Shown in pieces: positions 41,947 to 50,630 of a DNA stretch of 64,000 nucleotides (position 1 is the stretch's first letter; the number at the start of each line of letters is the position of its first letter). Position numbers and translations under genes: made by a program. Where the stretch lies: positions 2,170,001 through 2,234,000 of the forward strand of contig NZ_JAHUBR010000001.1 in NCBI RefSeq assembly GCF_025376885.1. Reading direction: 5' to 3'. Under the pieces are notes generated by a model. That model saw only the letters and a list, made by a program, of their open reading frames with translations, had not been told where the DNA came from and ran no database searches. The stretch comes from Pseudoruegeria sp. SHC-113. GTDB lineage: Bacteria; Pseudomonadota; Alphaproteobacteria; Rhodobacterales; Rhodobacteraceae.

Positions 41947-43311
41947 TCACAGCCCCTCCAGCTTGGCCGCATCAAAGCCAGCCCCGGGCAGAAGCTCCAC
42001 CCCCGCCTTGCTCATACGCACCTCGACACCGGCCGCGAGCAACGCGGATTTCAGGTGGTCCACCTCGCTGAAATCCTTGCTCGCCATCGCCGCCTCGCGG
42101 GCGGCGGCCAGCTTGGCTTCCAGCGCCGAAAGATCCGCCGCAGGCACAGTCGCCCAGCCACCGATTTCATCGGTCAGCAGGCCGAGCAGCCCCGCCGTGG
42201 CTTTCAGCGCGCCCGCCTCGCCAGCACCGGCCAGCCGGTGCAGCTCGGTGATCACGCCGGCGGTGTTCAGATCATCCGCCAGAGCTTCCAGCGCGGCCGG
42301 GGAGACCTCGACCGCCTCCACGCCATCAGTCATGGACCGCCATTTGCGCAGTGTCGCCTCGGCCTCGCGCGCCTTCTTCTCCGTCCAGTCCATCGGCTTG
42401 CCGTAATGGGTGGAAAGGAACACGAAGCGGATCACCTCGCCCGGCACGCCCTGATCCAGCAGATCGCGCACTGTGAAGAAATTGCCAAGGCTCTTGGACA
42501 TCTTCTTGCCCTCGACCTGCAGCATCTCGTTGTGCAGCCAGAAGCGCGCGAACTTGCCCTCGGGGTGCGCGCAGCAGCTTTGCGCGATCTCGTTTTCGTG
42601 GTGCGGGAACATCAGATCGTTGCCGCCGCCGTGAATGTCGAATTCCGCGCCCAGAAGCTCGAACGACATCGCCGAGCATTCGATGTGCCAGCCCGGACGG
42701 CCCCGGCCCCAGGGGCTCTGCCAGCCCGGCACATCCGCGTTCGAGGGCTTCCACAGCACGAAATCCATCGGGTTGCGTTTGTAGGGCGCGACTTCCACGC
42801 GGGCGCCGGCGATCATGTCATCCACCGCGCGGCCCGAGAGCCGGCCATAGTCCTTGTAGCTCTCCACCGAGAACAGCACATGGCCTTCCGCCGCATAGGC
42901 ATGGCCGCGGGCGATCAGATCTTCGATCATGGTGACCATCTGCGCGATATAGGCGGTGGCGCGGGGCATGTGGCTGGGCTCCAAAGCGCCCACCTCGGCC
43001 ATGTCGTCCAGATACCATTGCGTGGTTTCGGCGGTAATCTCACCGATGCTGCGCCCGCTTTCGGCCGCACGTGCGTTGATCTTGTCGTCCACGTCGGTGA
43101 AGTTGCGCACATAGGTCACGTGATCGGCCCCATAGACATGGCGCAGCAAGCGGAAGAGCACGTCGAACACGATCACTGGCCGAGCGTTGCCGATATGGGC
43201 GCGGTCATAGACCGTCGGCCCGCAAACATACATTCGCACGTTCTCGGGATCGATCGGTTCAAAAACCTCCTTGCGGCGGCTCTTGGTGTTGTGAAGCTTG
43301 ATTTCGACCAT
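41947..43311 (-). CDS. cysS: Cysteine--tRNA ligase
   Basis: Class I aminoacyl-tRNA synthetase of 454 residues that charges tRNA-Cys. The zinc-binding and HIGH-like region is [18 protein letters not shown] (about 28-45), followed by FTDVDDKI. Zn ligands continue in WHIECSAM and [12 protein letters not shown]. The KMSKS loop is [12 protein letters not shown]. The helical anticodon-binding domain fills the C-terminal third. It is monocistronic or loosely linked to the downstream cimA, from which a nested palindrome separates it. Confidence 0.97.
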   Translation of the reverse strand: MVEIKLHNTKSRRKEVFEPIDPENVRMYVCGPTVYDRAHIGNARPVIVFDVLFRLLRHVYGADHVTYVRNFTDVDDKINARAAESGRSIGEITAETTQWYLDDMAEVGALEPSHMPRATAYIAQMVTMIEDLIARGHAYAAEGHVLFSVESYKDYGRLSGRAVDDMIAGARVEVAPYKRNPMDFVLWKPSNADVPGWQSPWGRGRPGWHIECSAMSFELLGAEFDIHGGGNDLMFPHHENEIAQSCCAHPEGKFARFWLHNEMLQVEGKKMSKSLGNFFTVRDLLDQGVPGEVIRFVFLSTHYGKPMDWTEKKAREAEATLRKWRSMTDGVEAVEVSPAALEALADDLNTAGVITELHRLAGAGEAGALKATAGLLGLLTDEIGGWATVPAADLSALEAKLAAAREAAMASKDFSEVDHLKSALLAAGVEVRMSKAGVELLPGAGFDAAKLEGL

Positions 43312-43463
43312 GGGTCATCCTTGCGCGCAGGGCTTGCGGCGGGCTTACCAAGTTCATTTCGTTAAGGAAACAGAAGAACGACCCGCCAGACGATGTCAGA
43401 CGGGAATACAGCAGATAATGATGGCGACTGCGGTGTTCATGGCGATGGTTGTGCCGCAGTTTG

Positions 43464-43515
43464 CCCGCCGGGGCAAGATTTTATGCCTCCGGCGGGGATA
43501 TTTTGCGGAACAAAG
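43464..43515. repeat. Hairpin plus AT core (family 2, second copy)
   Basis: CCCGCCGG-GGCA (43464-43475) pairs with TGCC and CCGGCGGG (43484-43487 and 43489-43496), followed on the plus strand by GATATTTT. Read on the minus strand the element carries TTTGTTC-CGC-AAAATATCC (43515-43497) starting four bases after the VOC gene stop, the same core and same position relative to a gene end as at 2148-2165 after xerD. Confidence 0.6.
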
Positions 43516-43519
43516 TGGC

Positions 43520-43894
43520 TCAGTCGTATTGCACCGCCTCGAATTCGATGCCGTCGGGGCCCTTGAAGTAGAAGCGGCGGCCCGGCTCGTAGTCGGCGTG
43601 GTTGTGCGGCGTGTAGCCTGCCGCCTTCACGCGGGCTTCGGTGGCGTCGAGATCGGCCACGATGATGCCGATGTGGTTGAGCCCGCGGTGGGAATGGTAG
43701 CTGTCTTCGGCGGCGGCCAGAGCCGTTTGCGGGGAGTAGAGCGCGAGGTAGCTTTCGCCGTCGCCGACATGGACGGAGCGGCCGCCGTAGATCGACTCCC
43801 CCTCCCAGCGGATCTGCCAGTCAAAGAGGGCGCAGAGCGTGTCGGCGGCGGCGCGGGGGTCGGATACGGTGACGTTCAGATGTTCAAGCGGCAT
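43520..43894 (-). CDS. VOC family protein, likely SoxR-linked
   Basis: Glyoxalase/bleomycin-resistance-fold protein of 124 residues. It opens with PLEHLNVTVSDPRAAADTL, has a central GLNHIGIIVADLDATEARVKAAG and closes with FYFKGPDGIEFEAVQYD, giving likely metal ligands His (EHLN), His (LNHIG) and Glu (IEFEA). The ATG at 43894 has AGGAG six bases upstream. It is divergent from the soxR-like gene across an 85-base gap that contains an 18-bp SoxR-type palindrome, so I infer redox-stress control. Substrate unknown. Confidence 0.88.
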   Translation of the reverse strand: MPLEHLNVTVSDPRAAADTLCALFDWQIRWEGESIYGGRSVHVGDGESYLALYSPQTALAAAEDSYHSHRGLNHIGIIVADLDATEARVKAAGYTPHNHADYEPGRRFYFKGPDGIEFEAVQYD

Positions 43895-43944
43895 GGGATG
43901 CTCCTGTTTTTCGCTTTTGATTTTCAACGGAAAAAAGGCTACTT

Positions 43945-43962
43945 CTTAAAGCGCACTTTAAG
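43945..43962. promoter_or_regulatory. SoxR-type operator between VOC gene and soxR
   Basis: CTTAAAG-CGCA-CTTTAAG is a perfect inverted repeat of 7-4-7 (18 bp), the same arm and spacer geometry as the enterobacterial SoxR box. It lies in the divergent gap, 18 bases before the soxR start and 51 bases before the VOC start. Confidence 0.7.
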
Positions 43963-43979
43963 ACAAGGGCTAAAAACGC

Positions 43980-44456
43980 ATGGAAAACAGTGGCGTGCAG
44001 GCGCGCGGGCTGACGATCGGGGAAATGGCGGCGCGCACAGGCCTCGCCACGAGCGCGATCCGGCATTACGAATCGCAAGGGCTGGTGACCCCCTTTCGCA
44101 ACGCGAGCGGCCAGCGGCGGTTTGCGCGGGCCGACATTCGGCGGCTGTCTTTCGTGATGATCACGCAAGGTTTGGGCTTCTCGCTGGCCGAGATCCGCGC
44201 CGCGCTGGCGACGCTGCCGCCGCATCGCGCGCCCAACAAGGCGGATTGGGCGCGGCTATCGCGCGGGTTTGCCAAGGAGCTGGATGCGCGTATCGCCCAG
44301 ATGGAAGCCCTGCGCGAAAGGCTCGACGGCTGCATCGGCTGCGGCTGCCTCTCGCTCACCGATTGCGCGCTCTACAACCCGAAGGACCGCATCAAGGCCA
44401 AGGGAGCAGGGCCGCGCTACCTGATGGGCAATTCCGCGCGGGATCTGGACGGATAA
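43980..44456 (+). CDS. soxR: Redox-sensitive MerR-family activator SoxR
   Basis: Dimeric [2Fe-2S] transcription factor that senses redox-cycling compounds; 158 residues. The MerR helix-turn-helix is LTIGEMAARTGLATSAIRHYE (key residues 11-31), followed by GQRRFARADIRRLSFV. The SoxR-specific cluster motif C-x2-C-x-C-x5-C is Cys118, Cys121, Cys123 and Cys129 (CIGCGCLSLTDC), and YNP follows as in true SoxR. The palindrome upstream and the divergent VOC gene suggest its target and autoregulation. In non-enteric bacteria SoxR often controls transporters or redox enzymes directly, without SoxS. Confidence 0.94.
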   Translation: MENSGVQARGLTIGEMAARTGLATSAIRHYESQGLVTPFRNASGQRRFARADIRRLSFVMITQGLGFSLAEIRAALATLPPHRAPNKADWARLSRGFAKELDARIAQMEALRERLDGCIGCGCLSLTDCALYNPKDRIKAKGAGPRYLMGNSARDLDG

Positions 44457-44480
44457 GGCGGCGGCGGGCAGGATGCGGGG

Positions 44481-44840
44481 ATGGAACGCGATTTCGCCAA
44501 TCAAATCTGTGCCGCGCTTCCGGGGGCGGAGTTGTCGGACCCCTGGGGCGGCGGCCATGACGCCTGGAAGGTGGGCGGCAAGATGTTTGCCTGCATCGGG
44601 GTGGTGAACACCGGGGTGTCGGTGAAGACGCCGGACATCGAAACGGCCAGCCTGCTGATCGAGATGGGCGCGGCAGTGAAGGCGCCGTATTTCCACCGCA
44701 GCTGGGTGCATCTGCCCTGGGGCACCGCGGAAGCGGAGATGCAGCATCGGCTGGAGGCCTCCTACGGGATCGTGCGCGGCGGTTTGACGAAAAAATTTCA
44801 GGCCACGCTTGCGCCCTGGCCGGTGGAAGGCGCGCGTTGA
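44481..44840 (+). CDS. MmcQ/YjbR family protein
   Basis: Protein of 119 residues in the MmcQ/YjbR (CyaY-like fold, DUF419) family. Seen features are LPGAELSDPWGGGHDAWKVGGKMFACIG near the start (key DPWG and WKVGGKMF) and a conserved later segment YFHRSWVHLPWG, both typical. It is proposed in the literature to bind DNA by fold similarity, but its role is not settled. Its stop overlaps the start of the aminotransferase gene (TGATG), and it follows soxR by 24 bases, so the three may be co-transcribed. Confidence 0.88.
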   Translation: MERDFANQICAALPGAELSDPWGGGHDAWKVGGKMFACIGVVNTGVSVKTPDIETASLLIEMGAAVKAPYFHRSWVHLPWGTAEAEMQHRLEASYGIVRGGLTKKFQATLAPWPVEGAR

Positions 44841-46036
44841 TGCAGGTCTCTGACAGGTTGCTGGGGCTGACGGGCGGCGGCTCGGACGGCTGGGGGCTCT
44901 TCATGAAGGCGCGCGCGATGGTGGCCGAGGGCATTGCGGTCACCGAGCTGACCATCGGCGAGCATGACGTGCGCACCGATCCGGCCATACTCGAGGCAAT
45001 GGCGCAGGCCGCGCGGGCGGGCCACACGGGCTATGCCGCCGTGCCCGGCACGCCGGCTTTGCGCGCTGCGATTGCCGCGCGGGTTCAGGCCCGCACAGTG
45101 GTTCCGACAGGCGTGGAGAACGTGCTCGTGACCCCCGGCGGGCAGGCCGGGCTGTTTGCCGCCCATTTGGCCGCCTGCGCACCCGGAGACCCGGCGCTCT
45201 TCATCGATCCCTATTACGCAACCTACCCCGGCACCCTGCGCGCCGGGGGCGCCGTGCCGGTGGCCGTGCCTGCCCGCTCACGCGATGCTTTCCAGCCGCG
45301 CGCGGAGGCCATCGATGCGCGTGCGGAAGGCGCGAAAAGCCTGCTGATCAACACACCGAACAACCCGACAGGCGTTGTCTACACACCGCAGACGCTGGCA
45401 GGTATCGCCGAGGTCTGCCGCGCGCGCGATCTCTGGCTGATCAGCGATGAGGTCTATGACACGCAGGTCTGGGAGGGGGCGCACGTCAGCCCGCGCGCCC
45501 TGCCCGGCATGGCGGAACGCACACTGGTGGTGGGCTCGATGTCCAAGAGCCACGCGATGACGGGAAGCCGGATCGGCTGGATCATCGGCCCTGCGCAAGC
45601 CATCGCGCCGCTGGAGACGCTCGCCACCCATACGACTTACGGCGTGCCGGGCTACATTCAGGACGCCGCCCTCTTCGCGCTCTCCCAAGGCGCGGCGCTA
45701 GAAGCGCGGATCGCCGCGCCCTTCAAACGCCGCCGCGCCATCGCCATGAAGCTTCTGGCGGCGCAGGATGTGGTGCGGCTGATCCCGGCGGGCGGCGCGA
45801 TGTACCTGATGCTGGATGTGCGCAGCACCGGGCTTTCGGGCAAGGCCTTCGCGGAAGCGCTGCTCGCGCGCCACCGGATCGCTGTGATGCCCGGCGAGAG
45901 CTTTGGTGCCTGCGCAGCAGGCCACCTGCGCGTGGCGATGACGGTGGAGGATGACGCCTTCGCCGCCGCGCTTCAAACTCTCATCGATTTTGCCAAGGAG
46001 TGCGCCGCATGCCCCGCCACCCAAACCGCCAGTTAG
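44840..46036 (+). CDS. PLP-dependent class I/II aminotransferase
   Basis: Fold-type I aminotransferase of 398 residues. GHTGYAAVPGTPALRAAIA and the phosphate-cup VTPGGQAGLFAA lie in the first third. NTPNNPTGVVY (PLP ring Asn), ISDEVYDTQVW (Asp to the pyridine N) and SMSKSHAMTGSRIGW (Schiff-base Lys) are all present, and the Arg that binds the substrate carboxylate is in GHLRVAM near the C-terminus. It resembles the aspartate/arylalkyl aminotransferase group, but the amino acid is not predictable. It overlaps the MmcQ and PEP-mutase-family genes on either side. Confidence 0.92.
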   Translation: MQVSDRLLGLTGGGSDGWGLFMKARAMVAEGIAVTELTIGEHDVRTDPAILEAMAQAARAGHTGYAAVPGTPALRAAIAARVQARTVVPTGVENVLVTPGGQAGLFAAHLAACAPGDPALFIDPYYATYPGTLRAGGAVPVAVPARSRDAFQPRAEAIDARAEGAKSLLINTPNNPTGVVYTPQTLAGIAEVCRARDLWLISDEVYDTQVWEGAHVSPRALPGMAERTLVVGSMSKSHAMTGSRIGWIIGPAQAIAPLETLATHTTYGVPGYIQDAALFALSQGAALEARIAAPFKRRRAIAMKLLAAQDVVRLIPAGGAMYLMLDVRSTGLSGKAFAEALLARHRIAVMPGESFGACAAGHLRVAMTVEDDAFAAALQTLIDFAKECAACPATQTAS

Positions 46037-46863
46037 CCAGCGATTTCAAAGCCCTGCATATGCCGGGCCAGCCGTTCATCCTCGCCAACGCCTGGGACGC
46101 GGGCTCGGCCCGGATGCTGGCCGCGCTGGGAGCGAAGGCCATCGCCACCTCCTCCGCCGCCCATGCCTTCACGCTGGGGCGGCCCGATCTGGGGCAGCTT
46201 ACGCGCGATGAGGCGCTCGCCCATGCGCAGGATCTGATGGCGGCGGTGGATCTGCCGGTGAGCGGCGATTTCGAGAACGGCTTCGGCGAGGCGCCCGATG
46301 TGGTGGCCGAGACGGTGCGGCTCTCGGGCGAAGTGGGCCTTGCCGGGATCTGCATCGAGGACACCGCCCTGCCCGGCACCGGCTTTTACGAGTTCGATCT
46401 GGCGGTTGAACGCATCCGCGCCGCCGCCTCTGCCGCGCGCGCGCTTTCGCAGGATTTCACGCTGGTGGCGCGGGCCGATGGGGTGATGCATGGGCAATAC
46501 GATCTGACCGAGGCGATCCGGCGCATTCAGGCCTTTGACGACGCCGGGGCCGATGCGCTCTACGTGCCGGTGCCGGGCTCAGTGCAGGAACTGGCAGCGA
46601 TCTGCAGGGCCACGAATAAACCTGTGAACGCACTGGCCGTGGGGCCGCTCTCGAAGCTTTCCATGCAGGATTTCGCCGCGCTGGGCGTAGCGCGCATTTC
46701 ACTTGGCTCCGCCCTTGCCCGTCTGACCCACAAGGCCATTTTCGAGGCTGGCACGGCCATGTTCACAGGCGGCGATTTCACCCCGCTATCGGCGATGATG
46801 CCCGGAAGCCGGGTGGACGCATTGCTGCTGGCGGGCGCGGCAGAGAGCGGCGAAAAGCGCTGA
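46009..46863 (+). CDS. Isocitrate lyase/PEP mutase superfamily protein
   Basis: TIM-barrel enzyme of 284 residues. FILANAWDAGSARMLAALG (about 19-37), VSGDFENGFGEAPD (metal-binding Asp and Glu), GICIEDTALPG and VARADGV are the superfamily motifs. The Cys-containing KKCGH loop of isocitrate lyase is absent, so it is closer to the PEP mutase/oxaloacetate-decarboxylase or methylisocitrate-lyase-like groups of unknown substrate. The ATG at 46009 has AAGGAG eight bases upstream and lies 28 bases inside the end of the aminotransferase gene, so the two are coupled. C-P or C-C lyase chemistry on a 2-oxoacid is plausible. Confidence 0.88.
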   Translation: MPRHPNRQLASDFKALHMPGQPFILANAWDAGSARMLAALGAKAIATSSAAHAFTLGRPDLGQLTRDEALAHAQDLMAAVDLPVSGDFENGFGEAPDVVAETVRLSGEVGLAGICIEDTALPGTGFYEFDLAVERIRAAASAARALSQDFTLVARADGVMHGQYDLTEAIRRIQAFDDAGADALYVPVPGSVQELAAICRATNKPVNALAVGPLSKLSMQDFAALGVARISLGSALARLTHKAIFEAGTAMFTGGDFTPLSAMMPGSRVDALLLAGAAESGEKR

Positions 46864-47089
46864 AAACGACACGCTGACGCAAACAGGCGCGACAGGGGGG
46901 CGCAGGCCGGGGCCAACTGGCGGAATGAAACGTTGCGCCAACACCAGACCTCACGATGAAGACTGGAAGATCGCGCTGGTGGTGCGGACCATCGGGGCGG
47001 AGCGCGGGCGCGCGGCGCGGGGGCGTCCGCTTGCCGTTTAGGATGAGCTTCACCCTGAACACGCCTGTTTCAAAAGAGTTTTCCAACAC

Positions 47090-48628
47090 ATGAACACCCA
47101 GACTTCCCGCCGCTCCGGCGGACGTTCCGCCCGTCGCGCCGCGCGCGCCGCCCCCCTTGCCGACACCCTGCGCCCGGTGCGCGCAGGCCTCACCGGAGGG
47201 CGTTACAACCCGCTGTCAGACGCCGATGTCGCCCGCATCCACGCCGCCGCGCTGGACGCTCTGGAGCAGATCGGCCTTGCCGATGCGCCGCCCTCTGGCA
47301 TCGAGATCATGGTGCGCGCCGGGGCGGAACTTGGCAGCGATGGCCGCCTGCACTACCCCCGCGCGCTGGTGGAGGACATGCTCGCCAAGGCGGCGCGCGG
47401 GATCACGCTGCACGGGCGCGAACCGGCCCATGATCTGAGCCTCACCGGCACCCGCGTGCACTACGGCACCGCGGGCGCAGCGGTGCATATGGTGGATGTG
47501 GCCGGGCGCAATTACCGCGAGTCCACGCTGCAGGATCTCCATGATGCGGCCCGGATCGCAGACCGGCTCGATAACCTCCATTTCCTGCAGCGCCCCATGG
47601 TGGCGCGCGACATGCCCGACAACCAGTCGCTCGATCTGAACACGCTTTATGCTTGCTGCTCGGGCACCACGAAACACGTCGGCACCAGCTTCGTGGACCC
47701 GACAACGGTGGATCAATGCATCGCCTTCCTGCATGAGGTTGCGGGTGGCGAGGACGCGTTCCGCGCGCGGCCTTTCGTGAGCAATTCCAACTGCTTCGTC
47801 GTGCCGCCGATGAAATTCGCCACCGAAAGCTGTCAGGTGATGGAAAAGGTGATCGCCGCCGGAATGCCCGTTTTGCTGCTCTCTGCCGGTCAGGCGGGGG
47901 CCACGGCCCCTGCCCCCATTGCGGGCGCGATCGTGCAGGCGGTGGCGGAGTGCCTGGCCGGGATCGTCTATGTGAACGCCATCGCGCCGGGCCATCCGGC
48001 GATCTTCGGCACATGGCCTTTCGTGTCGGACCTGCGCACGGGCGCGATGTCGGGCGGCTCCGGCGAGCAGGCGCTGCTCACGGCGGGCTGCGCCCAGATG
48101 CACCGCTTCTACGGGTTGCCCGGTGGCGCGGCGGCAGGGATTGCGGACGCGAAACTGCCCGACATGCAGGCCGGCTGGGAACAGGCGACCTCCAACGTCA
48201 TGGCGGGGCTTTCGGGGCTCAACATGATCTACGAGGCCGCCGGGATGCATGCCTCGCTGCTGGGCTTCTGCCACGAAAGCCTGATCCTGGGCGACGATCT
48301 GATCGGACAAGCCCTGCGCTGCGTGCGCGGGATCGAGGTGACGGAAGAAACCTGCGGCATCGAGGTGATCCGCGCCACCTGCCTTGAGGGGCCGGGCCAT
48401 TATCTTGGTTCCGCCCAGACGTTGGGGCTGATGCAGACGGAATATGTCTATCCCGCGCTGGCGGACCGCACGAGCCCGAAGGAATGGGAGGAACAGGGCA
48501 AGCCCGATCTGCTGGCCCGCGCCACCGCGCGGAAAGAGGCCATACTGGCGGAACCTTCCGCGGCGCGGTTTGAGCCTGCGCTTGATGCGCGCCTGCGGGA
48601 GCGGTTCGACATCCGCCTGCCGCGCTGA
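47090..48628 (+). CDS. MttB-family methylamine methyltransferase without pyrrolysine
   Basis: TIM-barrel methyltransferase of 512 residues in the trimethylamine/glycine-betaine methyltransferase (MttB/MtgB, COG5598) family, which demethylates a quaternary or tertiary amine onto a corrinoid protein. There is no in-frame amber codon, so it is the non-pyrrolysine type that acts on betaine-like quaternary amines. The basic N-terminus (TSRRSGGRSARRAARAA, residues 4-20) precedes the fold. No cognate corrinoid protein lies beside it; the folate methyltransferase and activator are about 25 kb away at 17.8-22.5 kb. The upstream 226 bases hold no clear promoter or trusted ORF. The exact amine is not predictable. 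Confidence 0.9.
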   Translation: MNTQTSRRSGGRSARRAARAAPLADTLRPVRAGLTGGRYNPLSDADVARIHAAALDALEQIGLADAPPSGIEIMVRAGAELGSDGRLHYPRALVEDMLAKAARGITLHGREPAHDLSLTGTRVHYGTAGAAVHMVDVAGRNYRESTLQDLHDAARIADRLDNLHFLQRPMVARDMPDNQSLDLNTLYACCSGTTKHVGTSFVDPTTVDQCIAFLHEVAGGEDAFRARPFVSNSNCFVVPPMKFATESCQVMEKVIAAGMPVLLLSAGQAGATAPAPIAGAIVQAVAECLAGIVYVNAIAPGHPAIFGTWPFVSDLRTGAMSGGSGEQALLTAGCAQMHRFYGLPGGAAAGIADAKLPDMQAGWEQATSNVMAGLSGLNMIYEAAGMHASLLGFCHESLILGDDLIGQALRCVRGIEVTEETCGIEVIRATCLEGPGHYLGSAQTLGLMQTEYVYPALADRTSPKEWEEQGKPDLLARATARKEAILAEPSAARFEPALDARLRERFDIRLPR

Positions 48629-48661
48629 AACTGGCCGCCCGGTCCTTCTAGCCTAGGTGGT

Positions 48662-48690
48662 ACAGGGGCAGGCATTGGCCAAGCCCCTGT
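48662..48690 (+). terminator. Hairpin after the mttB-type gene, weak terminator
   Basis: ACAGGGGC (48662-48669) and GCCCCTGT (48683-48690) form an 8-bp stem with a 13-base loop, but only TTAACGCTTATTTGG follows, so the U tract is poor. Confidence 0.35.
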
Positions 48691-48718
48691 TAACGCTTAT
48701 TTGGTTAGGCTTTCGCCC

Positions 48719-49420
48719 ATGCGGTTTCTGCTGGCTCTCTTCTTTGCACTCGCCTTCCCGGCTCTGGCCGAGGAAGTGGAGGTGGAGCTTGTGTTGCTAG
48801 CCGATGCCTCGGGCTCGATCTCAGAGGCCGAGATCGGCTTTCAGCGGCAGGGCTATGCCGAGGCGCTCACCGATCCGCGCGTGCTCGCCGCCATAGAGCG
48901 CACGGCCTATCAGTCCATCGCGGTGACCTACGTGGAATGGGCCGCCAACACCGCCGTGGTGGTGGATTGGGCCAAGATCGACGGCCCCGAAAGCGCGCGT
49001 GCTTTCGCCGAGGCGCTGCTCACGCCGCCCCGTCAAGCCTATGGGCGCAACGCCATTGGCGGCGCGCTGCTGGATGCCAAGCGGTTGATCGAACAGAATG
49101 AATTCAAGGGCTGGCGCAAGGTGATCGATTTCTCCGGCGACAGCCCCAACAGCTTTTCTGGCCCCCCGCTGGAGCAAGCACGGCAGGAGGTCGTGGCGGC
49201 CGGGATCACGATCAACGGGCTGCCGATCCTCTGCCGCTTCTGCGACACGCCCACGCGCTACCCGGATCTGGGGAAAGTCTATGAGGAGCGGATCATCGGC
49301 GGGCTTGGGGCCTTCGTGGTGACGGCCACGGATGAGGCCGATCTGGCCGAGGCGATCCGGCGCAAGCTGATCCTCGAAATCTCAGGCCAGATGCCTGCTT
49401 ACGAGGTCGCCGAACGCTAG
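48719..49420 (+). CDS. Exported DUF1194/VWA-domain protein
   Basis: Exported protein of 233 residues. A signal peptide (MRFLLALFFALAFPALA) is followed at once by a von Willebrand A domain whose MIDAS is DASGSIS (about 32-38), the DUF1194 type common in Rhodobacterales. Two cysteines (ILCRFCDT) lie in the last third. VWA domains bind protein ligands through a metal ion; this one may act in periplasmic adhesion or assembly. The ATG at 48719 begins the signal peptide; the longer frame from 48701 would disrupt it. It stands alone between the mttB-type gene and the dioxygenase-like gene. Confidence 0.88.
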   Translation: MRFLLALFFALAFPALAEEVEVELVLLADASGSISEAEIGFQRQGYAEALTDPRVLAAIERTAYQSIAVTYVEWAANTAVVVDWAKIDGPESARAFAEALLTPPRQAYGRNAIGGALLDAKRLIEQNEFKGWRKVIDFSGDSPNSFSGPPLEQARQEVVAAGITINGLPILCRFCDTPTRYPDLGKVYEERIIGGLGAFVVTATDEADLAEAIRRKLILEISGQMPAYEVAER

Positions 49421-49528
49421 ATCACGCAATCGTGGCCGCTTGGGGCCGGAAATTCCGCCTCGCCCCCACGGCAATGCGCGCCTGAGATGCTATTGTTACC
49501 GGAACACCCTCGGAGAGGAGATTTTCGG

Positions 49529-50017
49529 ATGCATCGCACCCCTTTCACCCGCCGCAAGCTGCTCGCCACCACCGGCGCGGCAGTTCTCACCGCCGGCACC
49601 GGCCTCATCACTCCGGCCCGCGCCGCTGGGCTCGCCCCCACGCCCACCATGCGCGGCGGAGCCAACAACTACCGCCCCGGCGCGCCCATCGTGGAGCGGA
49701 TCGGCGGCGGCGGGTTCTGGATGCGCGGCACCGTGCGGCGCGCGGGCGATGGTGCGCCCCTGCCCGGCCAGCGGATCCAGATCTGGGCCCATACCACCGA
49801 GGGCCATGAGCGCGACTGGCACAGCCACGGCGCGACGCTGACGGATGCAGACGGCGTGTTCCGGCTGGAAATGCCCCAGATCGTGCCCGCCTTCGGCCAG
49901 CCCCACGGGCATCTCGCCTATGACAGCGATGATTTCAAAACCGTCTTCCTGCGCCCGGTGATGGCCAGCGCCTCGAACAAGGAACTTGAGGCCCATTTCG
50001 TGCTGGAGCCCGCCTGA
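49529..50017 (+). CDS. Tat-exported intradiol-dioxygenase-like protein
   Basis: Protein of 162 residues. A twin-arginine signal (TRRKLLATTGAAVL, residues 7-20) is followed by an intradiol-dioxygenase/transthyretin-like beta-sandwich with NNYRPGAP (about 46-53), GQRIQIWAHTTEGH and GVFRLEMPQ. The paired His ligands are seen in FGQPHGHLAY (126 and 128), but the usual GRY tyrosine position reads EGHER, so the non-haem iron site may be altered. ATG 49529 has AGGAG eight bases upstream. It is followed four bases later by a haem-type membrane protein, suggesting a periplasmic redox pair. Confidence 0.78.
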   Translation: MHRTPFTRRKLLATTGAAVLTAGTGLITPARAAGLAPTPTMRGGANNYRPGAPIVERIGGGGFWMRGTVRRAGDGAPLPGQRIQIWAHTTEGHERDWHSHGATLTDADGVFRLEMPQIVPAFGQPHGHLAYDSDDFKTVFLRPVMASASNKELEAHFVLEPA

Positions 50018-50021
50018 TCTG

Positions 50022-50624
50022 ATGCGCAGCGCGGCGATCTGGCTCTGGGTGGCCGCGCTGATTGTGGTGCCGGTGGCGCTATCCCTCGCAAGCCCGCTGC
50101 TGCAGTGGCGCGATCCCATCTACATCGCCGGAGGGTTTGCAGGCGTTCTCGCCATGGCGCTGATGCCCCTGCAACCGCTGCTCGCCACGCAAGCCCTGCC
50201 GGGCCTGAGCGCCTTTCAGGGCCGCAAGCTGCACCGGCTGATCGGGGCCCTGCTGGTTACAAGCGTCGGGTTCCACGTGCTGGGCCTCTGGATCACCAGC
50301 CCGCCGGACGTGGTGGACGTGCTGCTCCTGCGCTCCCCCACGCCCTTTGCGCTTTGGGGCCTGCTGGCGATGGGAGCGCTCTTCTTAAGCGCCGGGATCA
50401 CCGCCCTGCGCGGGCCTTTGCGCTTACGCTGGAAACTCTGGCGCGTGGTGCATCTGTCGCTCGCCGCGCTGGTGATCACGGGCACCGTGGTGCATGCGCT
50501 GCGGATTGAGGGCACGATGGAGCCTGTTTCAAAGGCGCTACTGAGCCTCTGGCTGGTGCTGGTGTTCGCAGGCGCGCTCGCGAAGTCCACCCGGAGCCGG
50601 GCCATTGCCCGGCCCAAGCTCTAA
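50022..50624 (+). CDS. Ferric-reductase-like (MsrQ/YedZ-type) haem membrane protein
   Basis: Membrane protein of 200 residues with about six helices. Two pairs of His spaced as b-haem ligands are seen: RKLHRLIGALLVTSVGFHVLG and WRVVHLSLAALVITGTVVHAL. It has no FAD/NAD domain, so it resembles the membrane part of the ferric reductase-like family (MsrQ/YedZ). The ATG at 50022 lies four bases after the dioxygenase-like stop. It probably delivers quinol electrons to its exported partner; MsrP itself is not here. Confidence 0.82.
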   Translation: MRSAAIWLWVAALIVVPVALSLASPLLQWRDPIYIAGGFAGVLAMALMPLQPLLATQALPGLSAFQGRKLHRLIGALLVTSVGFHVLGLWITSPPDVVDVLLLRSPTPFALWGLLAMGALFLSAGITALRGPLRLRWKLWRVVHLSLAALVITGTVVHALRIEGTMEPVSKALLSLWLVLVFAGALAKSTRSRAIARPKL

Positions 50625-50630
50625 GTAAAT

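Noticed and set aside
46925-47041. 38-codon ORF (MKRCANTRPH start) upstream of the mttB-type gene
   Set aside because: The ribosome site is poor (GGCGGA abutting the start), the C-terminus is low-complexity Arg/Ala and I see no sign of conservation.
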